Shown: positions 50,854 through 59,026 of the stretch, in pieces | Layout of the letters: each line of letters starts with the position of its first letter | Numbering within the stretch: position 1 is the stretch's first letter | Assembly (NCBI GenBank): GCA_964620675.1 | Contig: CAZUJU010000006.1 | Span: forward strand, 1-64,000 | Length of the DNA: 64,000 bases | Direction: 5' to 3' | Source of the DNA: CAYSFW01 sp964620675 | GTDB lineage: Bacteria; Pseudomonadota; Gammaproteobacteria; UWMA-0217 | The notes under the pieces: model-generated | The model's input: only the letters and a program-made list of their open reading frames with translations | Database searches by the model: none | Told to the model about the DNA's origin: nothing | Translations under genes and position numbers: made by a program

Positions 50854-53800
50854 TCAGCTCGCGCCAAGCGGCGCGATGGCGTCCGAAACCTCGCGGTCGA
50901 TGCGGAGATGGACGTCGCGCTGCGGGTAGGGGATCTCGATACCCTGCTTGATAAACGCATCCCACACCGCAAACAACACCTCTGACTTAATCTGCAACCG
51001 GCTGTATTGGCTCACATCGACGTGGTACTCGGTGTGGAACAACAACGATGAGTCGCCGAAGTCATTCAAATAGACATTCGGCGGCGGCTCTTTTGCCACG
51101 CCGGGGTGACGATCTAGGATGCCCTTGATCAGCTCGCGCACCGCATGCGGATCGGCTTTGTAGCTAGCGCCGATCATCATCTTGGTGCGCACGATATTGT
51201 CGAGATGGGTCCAGTTTACGAATGCCGAGGTGATAGTTTCGGTGTTCGGAATGATTACTTCCATATTGTCCCAGGTCCTTACCGAAAGAGATCGGATCCC
51301 GATGCGGGTGACGCGGCCCTCGTGCGCGCCGATGTTGACGATATCGCCGTTGCGAATCGGGCGCTCGATCAACAGCAAAATACCGGAGATAAAGTTGTTG
51401 GCGATGGTCTGAAGTCCAAAACCGATGCCGACCCCAATCGCCCCGGCGGCGACGGTCAACGCGGTCATATTGATCCCGAGCGCCTTCAGCAATGTGAAAC
51501 CGCCGATCAGCGCGACCGCGTACTGCGTGAACACCGATAGACTATTGCGCGCACCACGATCCGCGACATCGCGAAAGAACCAGCGGTACGCAATCTCGCG
51601 GCTCCAGCGGATCGCCCACAGAAACACCACCACCAACGCACCTGCAATCAGCAAGCTCTTGATCTGGATACTGGCATCGCCGATGTGGAACAGTTCGACC
51701 TTGATCAGCGCCTGCAGGGGTTCGAACAGCGAAATGTCGCCTGCAACGCCCCACAGCCAGATCAAACCGAGCACCGCGGTGATGGTCAGCGCGAGGCGAC
51801 TGACGAGCTCCAGCGGACGAATGACCGCCTCCTGCCAGAGCCAGCCATTGGCGGCGTTCTGCCGGATCCACGGCCCAAGCCAGGAAAAGAAATCGAGGAT
51901 GTAACCACGGGCGATCAACCAGCCGGAGAGCACCAGCAAGAACCAACCTTCGTAGCCAGCGATTTCGCGTGCAAGATTGACGTACCCGGCGATTCCGGTC
52001 AGGGCCATCACAAGGTTGGCGATCGGTATCACCAGCGTCAGTACCCGCAGCACCACCAAGGTGCGTGGCCGGTCGCGCAGGCCCTCGGAGAAGAAATTCA
52101 GAATCACGCTTCGGCGCCAGAGCAGTACGACCGACAGCGCGACCAACGCCAGTTGCAACACCCGGTCGAAGGTGTCGACGGTGATTCGATGCGTCGGTAG
52201 ATGATGCAGCAGCGCCGACAGGCTGATCATGATGAAGCCGAGGACGAAGGTCCACCGCAGGCCTTCGAAGAGCGGTCGGTCGTACCACTCAAATCCCGCA
52301 AAACGTTGTTGGAAAAAGAGCCGGTTGAGTGTCAACGCGGGCTTGAAGACAACAAACACCAATGCCACGATCAACATCGGCTGGTAGGACTCGAAGGGCA
52401 CCTTGAGGGCGCGCAGGCTGGTCGTCAGCACCAGAATGACGGTGATCGTCCACAGATTGTGCTTCACGAGGTAACCCAAGGTCACCAGGGTCCAGACCGA
52501 GAATCCGGTTGAGGTGCGATCCATCGGCGGCAGGATGCGGGTCAGGTAACGGCGCAACTCGGCGGTGCCGGCGAGCAACAAACCGAGAATGACCAAGGCC
52601 CCCAGCGTGCGTGGCAGGCTCGCGTCGCGGATCGCATCGACAATGTCGGTCAGGCCGACGAAAAAGGCCGCCGGCAAGGTCAACGTGAAATCGCGGACGA
52701 TCTTGCCCCAGTCCTCCAGCGAACTCGGCCAGGCGTGGCGCTCGGAAAGCTCGATACTGAGTTGCGCTTGCTTTTGCTCCTGCAGCGATTGGCGGATGCG
52801 GGTGAGTTCCGTCGCGAGCTGTTGCGCTTGCCCGAGTTTTTCGTCAAGCGCGGTGCCGAGCCGCGCCAACCGCTCCAGTTCGGAGCGCTTTTGCGATTCG
52901 GGGAAATCCCGGTCGACTGGCATCTTTTCCGTCACCGAGCGGTAGTTCGCGTTGAGTTGCTGGCGGCTCGGCACCGTATCGATCACCGCTTGCACTTCTG
53001 CTGCCAAGGCCGCGCCCTTTTGTTCCAGCGTGGCGAACTGCGCCAGCGAGCCGCTTTCGTCGGCCGCGACCGGTTGCAGCAACACCCGCATTTCCTCGCG
53101 AATTCGGGCCAGGCGAATCTCGATACCGATGTTATTCGCATTTTGCTCGGCGTCGAGGATGTCGAGTTGGATCTGTAACTGCCGCGCCGGCGCATCTTCG
53201 CTCGAGACCAGACTGCGCAATCCAACCGCCTTTTCAATATGGCCGCGGCGTTGCTCGTCCAGATCCCGCAGCTTCTCTTGAAAGCTCTTCTCGGAGACCT
53301 TGGCCTGATATTGCGCATAACGCTCGCTCAGCGCCTTCTGCCACGCCTTTAAGATTTCGATCTTGCGTTTCGATAGCTCAATGATCGCTTCGGTATTGCG
53401 TTGTTGCGCGCCCTGCGTCGCTTCGTCCTGACGCTTGTCGTCGCGCGTGTTGGACAGGGTGGTTCGAATCAACGCCAAGGTGTCGGGATCGATTGGCGGG
53501 CGCGTGCGCGCGAGTTCGTCGAGTTTCTCACCCAGGATCTGGATTTCCGTTGCGAGTTCACCGCGCGATTTCGTCAGCGACTCGAGTTCCAGTTGCAGAC
53601 CCTGCAGCCGAACCTGCTCGGTCTCGACCTCAACCGCGGCAATGTCGAGGGCTTGGGCCGGCAATGGCTTCTCGGCGAATGCCTCCAGTTCCGCCGCTTT
53701 TTGCGTGCGCAATCGCTCCAGTGAACTGCGCTCGGATTCGACCAGTTTGTCGAATTCCGGCGCGGGTTTACCGGCTGCAATCGGGTTGTCTTGCGCCGCG

Positions 53801-53919
53801 GCGGACACCAGAGGCCACGCCGCCATCAGGGCGAGTAGCAGTGGCCACACGCGCCGCCAGAACGGGTGCGAGCGGCCGGCGGAGCGCGGCGGTGAAAACG
53901 GAGCGGCGTAACGAATCAT
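50854..53919 (-). CDS. MscK/KefA-like large mechanosensitive channel
   Basis: The 1021-residue protein has a signal peptide (WPLLLALMAAWPLVSAAAQ), and a long periplasmic coiled-coil region of about 400 residues rich in Glu, Gln and Leu. About eight membrane segments follow, and then the C-terminal MscS domain. There the pore helix region ALTVAAGAIGVGIGFGLQTI and the beta domain NGDIVNIGAHEGRVTRIGIR are clear. Large MscS-family channels release solutes upon membrane tension; MscK-type ones are also ion-regulated in E. coli. It stands alone on the minus strand. Confidence 0.9.
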   Translation of the reverse strand: MIRYAAPFSPPRSAGRSHPFWRRVWPLLLALMAAWPLVSAAAQDNPIAAGKPAPEFDKLVESERSSLERLRTQKAAELEAFAEKPLPAQALDIAAVEVETEQVRLQGLQLELESLTKSRGELATEIQILGEKLDELARTRPPIDPDTLALIRTTLSNTRDDKRQDEATQGAQQRNTEAIIELSKRKIEILKAWQKALSERYAQYQAKVSEKSFQEKLRDLDEQRRGHIEKAVGLRSLVSSEDAPARQLQIQLDILDAEQNANNIGIEIRLARIREEMRVLLQPVAADESGSLAQFATLEQKGAALAAEVQAVIDTVPSRQQLNANYRSVTEKMPVDRDFPESQKRSELERLARLGTALDEKLGQAQQLATELTRIRQSLQEQKQAQLSIELSERHAWPSSLEDWGKIVRDFTLTLPAAFFVGLTDIVDAIRDASLPRTLGALVILGLLLAGTAELRRYLTRILPPMDRTSTGFSVWTLVTLGYLVKHNLWTITVILVLTTSLRALKVPFESYQPMLIVALVFVVFKPALTLNRLFFQQRFAGFEWYDRPLFEGLRWTFVLGFIMISLSALLHHLPTHRITVDTFDRVLQLALVALSVVLLWRRSVILNFFSEGLRDRPRTLVVLRVLTLVIPIANLVMALTGIAGYVNLAREIAGYEGWFLLVLSGWLIARGYILDFFSWLGPWIRQNAANGWLWQEAVIRPLELVSRLALTITAVLGLIWLWGVAGDISLFEPLQALIKVELFHIGDASIQIKSLLIAGALVVVFLWAIRWSREIAYRWFFRDVADRGARNSLSVFTQYAVALIGGFTLLKALGINMTALTVAAGAIGVGIGFGLQTIANNFISGILLLIERPIRNGDIVNIGAHEGRVTRIGIRSLSVRTWDNMEVIIPNTETITSAFVNWTHLDNIVRTKMMIGASYKADPHAVRELIKGILDRHPGVAKEPPPNVYLNDFGDSSLLFHTEYHVDVSQYSRLQIKSEVLFAVWDAFIKQGIEIPYPQRDVHLRIDREVSDAIAPLGAS

Positions 53920-54068
53920 GGCTGGATGGTGGCGAGTGCGGCGAGTGCGCGAAGCGGCTTATACTACCGCAAGCATGCCGTTGACACATCGTGAGCGGAC
54001 ATTCGCACCGCGCCGACGGTTGCCGCCGATTCCTCCCCAGACCAACCGATTTCTAGAGACTAGCGCCC

Positions 54069-54770
54069 ATGATGAACTCCGCTCGACTGGCCCTCACGGA
54101 TGAGGAACTTGATGCACTGGATGCCTGGTTACTCGACGAGGCAATGCCGGAATCATCCATGGACCTCGCATCCCTTGACGGGTTTTTCGCCGCGCTCGCG
54201 CTCAACCCCGCGTCTATCGCAGCGGAGGATTGGCTCGGCTGGGTCTGGGATCGGGCACACGCTACCGCTTTGCCAGCCTTTGCCTCCGAGATTGAGGTCC
54301 ACCGCGGTATGGAACTGCTGCTGCGCCACTACGACGCCGTAGTTCAAGCGATAGTTGGCGATGCCAAATACGAACCAGTGCTCGATATCGAACCGGACGG
54401 CCCCGGCGGCGAGCGATACGATGCGGGCGGTTGGTGCGCGGGATTCATCCTCGGTCTGAATGCCTTTTACGAGCCCTACTGGGCCCGTGCGAGTGCTGAG
54501 CGGGTCGAAATGCTGGCGCCGATGTTGCTGCTGGGAACCACGGATGGTCTCGCGACCCTCGGGCGACATCCGAACCCAGATTTGGCGATGCAAGGCGCAG
54601 TCGCGGCTATTCCCGTCGCGATTCGCGATCTCAACGCCTATTTTGCGCCGTTGCGTGACGAGGCGTCCGCCGTACCGTCGCGTCGCGCGGCGGCGAAGAC
54701 CGGACGGAACGAGCTTTGTCCCTGTGGTTCGGGCAAGAAATTCAAGAAATGCTGTGGGGGCGATGCCTGA
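54069..54770 (+). CDS. UPF0149 (YecA/YgfB family) protein with SEC-C metal-binding motif
   Basis: The 233-residue product has the UPF0149 helical domain with MDLASLDGFFAALALNP and DAGGWCAGFILGLNAFYEPYW, seen as WCAGFILGLNAFYEPYW. At the end is a SEC-C motif, NELCPCGSGKKFKKCCGG, a short zinc-binding motif also found at the end of SecA. YecA-like proteins are linked to the ribosome or SecA in some studies, but the role is not settled. Two ATG codons are adjacent at the start (54069 and 54072). It is divergent from the MscK-like gene. Confidence 0.9.
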   Translation: MMNSARLALTDEELDALDAWLLDEAMPESSMDLASLDGFFAALALNPASIAAEDWLGWVWDRAHATALPAFASEIEVHRGMELLLRHYDAVVQAIVGDAKYEPVLDIEPDGPGGERYDAGGWCAGFILGLNAFYEPYWARASAERVEMLAPMLLLGTTDGLATLGRHPNPDLAMQGAVAAIPVAIRDLNAYFAPLRDEASAVPSRRAAAKTGRNELCPCGSGKKFKKCCGGDA

Positions 54771-54909
54771 CCGGGCAGTCTGGCGGATCGCGGCATCCTT
54801 GGCGCCGCTTTTCGAGTCTGTTGGCGGGGAAGATCCGCGCGTCGAGCGGGCCGGTAGTCCGGCGAATGGTGGCCGCGCTGGCGCGGGTCGCAAGCGTGTT
54901 TGCCGTCGC

Positions 54910-56691
54910 TCACCCGCGCTGAAACTGGAGCGTTGCGAGGCGGGCATAGAGGCCATTTTCGGCCATCAAGGCCTCATGGGTGCCGCTGGCGACGATTCGA
55001 CCATGGTCCATGACCAGGATGCGATCCATTTGGCGCACCGTTGCGAGCCGATGCGCGATAACGAAAGTGGTGCGCCCCTGCGCGGCGGTTTCGAGCGCCT
55101 GTTGCACCACTTGCTCGCTCTCGGCGTCGAGCGCGCTGGTGGCCTCATCGAGCAGCAGCAGTTTCGGATTACGCAGAATGGCGCGGGCGATCGCGAGGCG
55201 TTGCCGTTGTCCGCCCGAGAGCCGAACGCCGCGTTCACCGAGAAAGGTGTCGAATCCGTCCGGGAGGCGGTCAAGAAACTCGGTGGCGTGGGCCGCCTCG
55301 GCCGCGGCGCGAATCTCCGCAGCGGTGACGTCCGTCAGACCGTAACGGATGTTTTCCCAGGCATTGTCGGCAAAGATCACGGGGTCTTGCGGCACGATTG
55401 CGATCTGGCGGCGTAAATCCGTGAGCGCAAGCGCGCGCAGGTCCACGCCGTCGTAACGCAAAGCGCCCGCCTGTGGGTCGAAGAACCGCAGCAGTAATTG
55501 AAAAACGGTGGACTTGCCGGCGCCGGAGGGGCCGACCAGGGCGACCTTTTCACCCGGTTCGAGGGTGAACGTGAGGTCGCGGATGATCGACAGATTGGGA
55601 TGGGCGGGGTAAGCGAAACTCAGGTTTTCCGCCTGGATGCGACCGACGGATGGCGTGGCAAGCGGCATCGGCTGCGCTGGCGAGCGGATCGCCGGTTGTT
55701 GCTGCAACAACTCCATTAGACGCTCGCTCGCCCCCGCACCGCGCAGCAACTCGCTGACGATCTCACTCAAGGTGCCGACCGAGCTTGCGACCAGAACCGC
55801 GTAAAACACGAACGCCGACAGCTCGCCACCACTCATCCGCCCCGCCAACACCTCGCGGCCGCCGATCCACAGCACGGTACCGATGGCGACGAAGGTGAAC
55901 AGGATCGCGATCCCGCTGAGCGCCGCGCTCACCCGCGCGCGCTGGGTCGCGGTGGTGAAGGCGCGCTCGACATGGGTGGCGTACCGTGTACGATCCACCG
56001 CTTCGTGGGCAAAGGCCTGAACGGTGCGAATACCGTGCACCACGTCGTCGACATAGGCGCCGACATCGGCGATCCGATCCTGGCTCGCGCGCGAGAGCCG
56101 GCGCACCCGATACCCGAGCAACCAGAGTGGAACCACCACCAGCGGGGTACCAACCAGCACCAAACCCGCCAATTTCGGGCTGGTGATCGCGAGCATCGCC
56201 AGTCCGCCCAGCACCAGGATGCTGGTGCGCAGCGCCACCGCGAGGGTATTGCCGACGATGACTTGCAGCAGCGCGGTGTCGCTGGTCAGACGCGAAATCA
56301 CTTCGCCGGTGCGAGTGGTCTCGAAAAAGCCGACGTCGAGGCTCAAGACGCGCTCAAAAACAGCCTTGCGAATGTCGCCAACCACCCGTTCGCCTAGCCA
56401 GTTCAGCAGATAAACCCGGACCATCACCGCGCCGGCGAGCAGGACAACCACGGCCAGAAATCCCGCCAGTGCCGCGTTCAGTTCCTGCTCGGATCCGTTG
56501 CCGAAACCCGAGTCGACCACACCTTTGAAAACCTGGCCAAACGCGAGGACCGCCGCCGCGGCCGCCAGCAGCGCAAGCGTTGCGCCGACCACCTGGACGC
56601 TATAGGGGCGAACGAAACCGAGCAATTGCCGTAGCGGCGCGAAGTCGCGCGCGACTGGGCGATCGGAGACCGTAGAGGCATGTCGGTGCAT
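54910..56691 (-). CDS. ABC transporter, fused membrane and ATPase domains (MsbA/ABCB-type exporter)
   Basis: The 593-residue half-transporter has six membrane segments (residues about 25-310). Its nucleotide-binding domain has Walker A GPSGAGKST, Q-loop IAIVPQDPVIF, signature LSGGQRQRLAIARA, Walker B LLLLDEATSALD and the switch His in VIAHRLATV. It forms a homodimer exporter. MsbA-like lipid, peptide or drug export are all possible; the substrate cannot be inferred. It is a lone minus-strand gene, convergent with the YecA-family gene. Confidence 0.9.
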   Translation of the reverse strand: MHRHASTVSDRPVARDFAPLRQLLGFVRPYSVQVVGATLALLAAAAAVLAFGQVFKGVVDSGFGNGSEQELNAALAGFLAVVVLLAGAVMVRVYLLNWLGERVVGDIRKAVFERVLSLDVGFFETTRTGEVISRLTSDTALLQVIVGNTLAVALRTSILVLGGLAMLAITSPKLAGLVLVGTPLVVVPLWLLGYRVRRLSRASQDRIADVGAYVDDVVHGIRTVQAFAHEAVDRTRYATHVERAFTTATQRARVSAALSGIAILFTFVAIGTVLWIGGREVLAGRMSGGELSAFVFYAVLVASSVGTLSEIVSELLRGAGASERLMELLQQQPAIRSPAQPMPLATPSVGRIQAENLSFAYPAHPNLSIIRDLTFTLEPGEKVALVGPSGAGKSTVFQLLLRFFDPQAGALRYDGVDLRALALTDLRRQIAIVPQDPVIFADNAWENIRYGLTDVTAAEIRAAAEAAHATEFLDRLPDGFDTFLGERGVRLSGGQRQRLAIARAILRNPKLLLLDEATSALDAESEQVVQQALETAAQGRTTFVIAHRLATVRQMDRILVMDHGRIVASGTHEALMAENGLYARLATLQFQRG

Positions 56692-57530
56692 GGAAAAGGC
56701 CGCTCAGCGTGAATCCGGATTCAGATGCGCGAGCACCGGCTCGGGTCTGCTCACATGGCGGAATGAGGCAACGGCAGCACGAGGACTGTCAAGTTTCCGA
56801 AGCGAAATGGATGGCGGCTCGGCGTGTGATGGCGCGCTTCGGCCGGCCCATGCGCCATGTAGCAACGCGTTGCTGAAGGATGTTCTGTCGCGCCACTGGC
56901 GCTGACCACCGCCCGTTTCACGCATCCTGCGTGCGGGGCGATGGGTCATAAATCAATAGATGCGTCCCTGCGCCTTCCGTGGCGGAAATGGTATGAAACC
57001 ACCTCGGTCGTCCCTGTGTCGTCCCTGAACTATCCATAAGGTCTAAGTGGTTTCACTTAAAACCGCTTCTCGACCCGCGCAAGGTAACCGAGGTGCATAG
57101 GCCCTTGCATCAGGGGCCTCCCGACTTGGATGGGTGATCGGAAGCGCGGTATCCGGGTGGTGCGAATGGCAAAAAGGCCAATAAAAACAGCGTTAATCGT
57201 CGCCAATCAGCGATCGAAATCGTGCCCTCCCGTATGATTAATGACGAAGTGTGGGGGCGATAAACGGTCGAGTATTGCGGACAGGGGCGTTGTCGAGGGC
57301 GCACCGACAGCGGCTGGAAGGCGCGGAATTCTATTTAAAAAACATAATGTTAACTTCTGTCAACTTGTGTCTTGGTACCGCGTTGGGTGGTTTTTCCGCG
57401 ACCGGGCGGGGTATCACGCGGGCGCGTTTGGCATTCAAATTGGCCCACTCGGTCGACTCCGGTACGGACTGTCGCATAATTTGCTTCCGGGCGCGCTTTG
57501 GTTCAGCGTGGGTCACTCTGTGATAAACCG
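56692..57530. other. gene-poor region between ABC exporter and persulfide dioxygenase
   Basis: About 840 bp between divergent genes. Several short frames exist but none has convincing composition or a known family. Visible structures are a 9-bp inverted repeat (56994-57002 against 57047-57055), a tandem GTCGTCCCTG repeat between them, a weak AGGCCC/GGGCCT hairpin near 57098-57118, and an AT-rich patch at 57329-57365 that could hold a promoter. Confidence 0.5.
56994..57055. repeat. short inverted repeat flanking a tandem decamer
   Basis: TGAAACCAC at 56994-57002 is the inverse of GTGGTTTCA at 57047-57055. Between them GTCGTCCCTG occurs twice in tandem. The role is unknown; it could be a remnant of a mobile element or a regulatory structure. 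Confidence 0.4.
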
Positions 57531-58331
57531 ATGCCCAATTCCGTCATGCTATTCCGACAACTCTTCGAGCCCGATTCGTCGACCTACACTTACCTTCTGG
57601 CCTGCGAGGAAACCGGCGCGTCCGTATTGATCGACCCGGTAATCGACACCGTGGAACGCGACCTCGCGCTATTCCAGTCGCTCGGCTTACAGCTCGGCTA
57701 CACGCTGGAGACGCATCTGCACGCCGACCATCTGACCGGGGCTCGCAAGCTCAAGGCGCTCACCGGTTCCAAAATCGTGGTGCCGCGCATGGACAGGTTA
57801 GCGTGTGCCGATCTCGGGGTGGAGGAGGGCGTGCCGTTTCAGGTCGGCAGCCTCCGTCTGTATCCTTTATTTACGCCAGGCCACACCGGGACCCACCACG
57901 CCTATTTGGTCGAAACCGGCACCCATACGATGCTGTTTTCCGGCGATGCGTTGCTGATCGAGGCTTGCGGCCGAACGGATTTCCAGTCCGGCGACCCGGC
58001 TGCGCTTTACCGTTCGATTACCGAGAAGTTCTTCACCTTGCGGGACGAAACCCTGGTGTATCCGGCGCACGATTACGAAGACCGTCAAATCACGACCATC
58101 GGCCAGGAAAAACGCCGCAATCCGCGTTTGGCCAACCGCACCGAGGCCGAGTTTGTCGCGATCATGAACGGTCTGGATCTACCGTATCCGCGTAAAATCG
58201 ATTTTGCGGTACCGGGCAATGAGCGCTGCGGGCAATGCCCCGACACCGTGCCGGAAGCCTATCGTGGACCGTGCGAAACGCTGCGCGTCGCGAGCGTTCG
58301 GGTGACGCAGACGGCGGGCGATCAGGGCTGA
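57531..58331 (+). CDS. ETHE1-like persulfide (sulfur) dioxygenase
   Basis: This 266-residue metallo-beta-lactamase-fold protein oxidises glutathione persulfide to sulfite in known relatives. Motifs are THLHADHLTG (first iron-ligand cluster), FTPGHTGTHHAYLV, FSGDALLIEACGRTDFQSGD, read from ALLIEACGRTDFQSGD and diagnostic for ETHE1 rather than glyoxalase II, and YPAHDYEDRQ. A C-terminal extension of about 30 residues with CGQCPD follows the usual end (PYPRKIDFAVP). No clear ribosome site precedes ATG 57531; ATG 57546 is an alternative. It is convergent with a Crp/Fnr regulator gene 32 bp away. Confidence 0.92.
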   Translation: MPNSVMLFRQLFEPDSSTYTYLLACEETGASVLIDPVIDTVERDLALFQSLGLQLGYTLETHLHADHLTGARKLKALTGSKIVVPRMDRLACADLGVEEGVPFQVGSLRLYPLFTPGHTGTHHAYLVETGTHTMLFSGDALLIEACGRTDFQSGDPAALYRSITEKFFTLRDETLVYPAHDYEDRQITTIGQEKRRNPRLANRTEAEFVAIMNGLDLPYPRKIDFAVPGNERCGQCPDTVPEAYRGPCETLRVASVRVTQTAGDQG

Positions 58332-58363
58332 CCTGACGCGGCGCACGCACACGGCCGACGCGG

Positions 58364-59026
58364 TTACTGCGCCGCTGTTCGCCGCAGGGCCGCTGGGTCG
58401 AGAAGCTCGATCCGATTGCGCAGCAGTCGCACCCAGCCGCGCGACTCAAACTCCTTGAGATGGCGCGAAACCACCTCGCGCGCTGTGCCCAGCTCGTTTG
58501 CCAGTTGCTGGTGCGTGACAGTGAGGGTCGCGGTCGCAGACGAGAATGCCAGTAGCGCGCGGGCGAGGCGGCTGTCGATGTCGCCGAAATGCACCTGTTC
58601 CATTCGCGTCAACACCTCCGCGAAGCGCCGGCCGAGGTTGTCGAATACGAACCGACGGAACGGCGGCGAGTGATCCAGCGCTTGCTCGAATCTCGGTCGC
58701 GTGATTGCAAACGCGGTGACCGCGGTTTCGGTGACGCCTTCGGCGGGATAGCGTTCGGCGCCGATCAGGCAGGTGGTCGTCAAGACACATGACTGACCTG
58801 ACTCAACATGGTAGAGCGTGACCTCGCGCCCGGAGGCTGCAGTCAGGGTGACTTTGACCCGGCCGGTGAGCACCAGCAAATAGTTTTCGCAGGCGCCGCC
58901 GCGGTGGAAGACGAATTGTCCGGCATTGAGTTCAACCCGATGCGCGGCCGCGAGCAATGCGCTCAGGGACGGATCCGGTGCCGTCGCGAGCTGTGGGAAA
59001 TACTGGTTCCAGAGTGCCGTGTTCAT
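58364..59026 (-). CDS. Crp/Fnr-family transcriptional regulator
   Basis: The 220-residue protein has an N-terminal cyclic-nucleotide-type effector domain (about 20-120, with GQFVFHRGGACENYLLVLTG, seen as VFHRGGACENYLLVLTGRV). A dimer helix follows, then a C-terminal winged helix with recognition region LANELGTAREVVSRHLKEFE. It lacks the N-terminal four-cysteine set of FNR, so oxygen sensing by a 4Fe-4S cluster is unlikely. The ATG at 59026 overlaps the stop of the upstream rep gene by 4 bp. It is convergent with the persulfide dioxygenase gene, a common neighbour for such regulators; a link to sulfur stress is inferred. Confidence 0.9.
   Translation of the reverse strand: MNTALWNQYFPQLATAPDPSLSALLAAAHRVELNAGQFVFHRGGACENYLLVLTGRVKVTLTAASGREVTLYHVESGQSCVLTTTCLIGAERYPAEGVTETAVTAFAITRPRFEQALDHSPPFRRFVFDNLGRRFAEVLTRMEQVHFGDIDSRLARALLAFSSATATLTVTHQQLANELGTAREVVSRHLKEFESRGWVRLLRNRIELLDPAALRRTAAQ

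Noticed and set aside
57470..57485. Possible sigma-54 promoter (TGTCGCATAATTTGCT) before the persulfide dioxygenase
   Set aside because: The -12 part fits, but the nearly invariant GG of the -24 part is GT here, so the match is too weak.
57241..57630. Frame of 129 codons before the persulfide dioxygenase
   Set aside because: It runs into the dioxygenase gene in another frame and has no recognisable family, signal or ribosome site.
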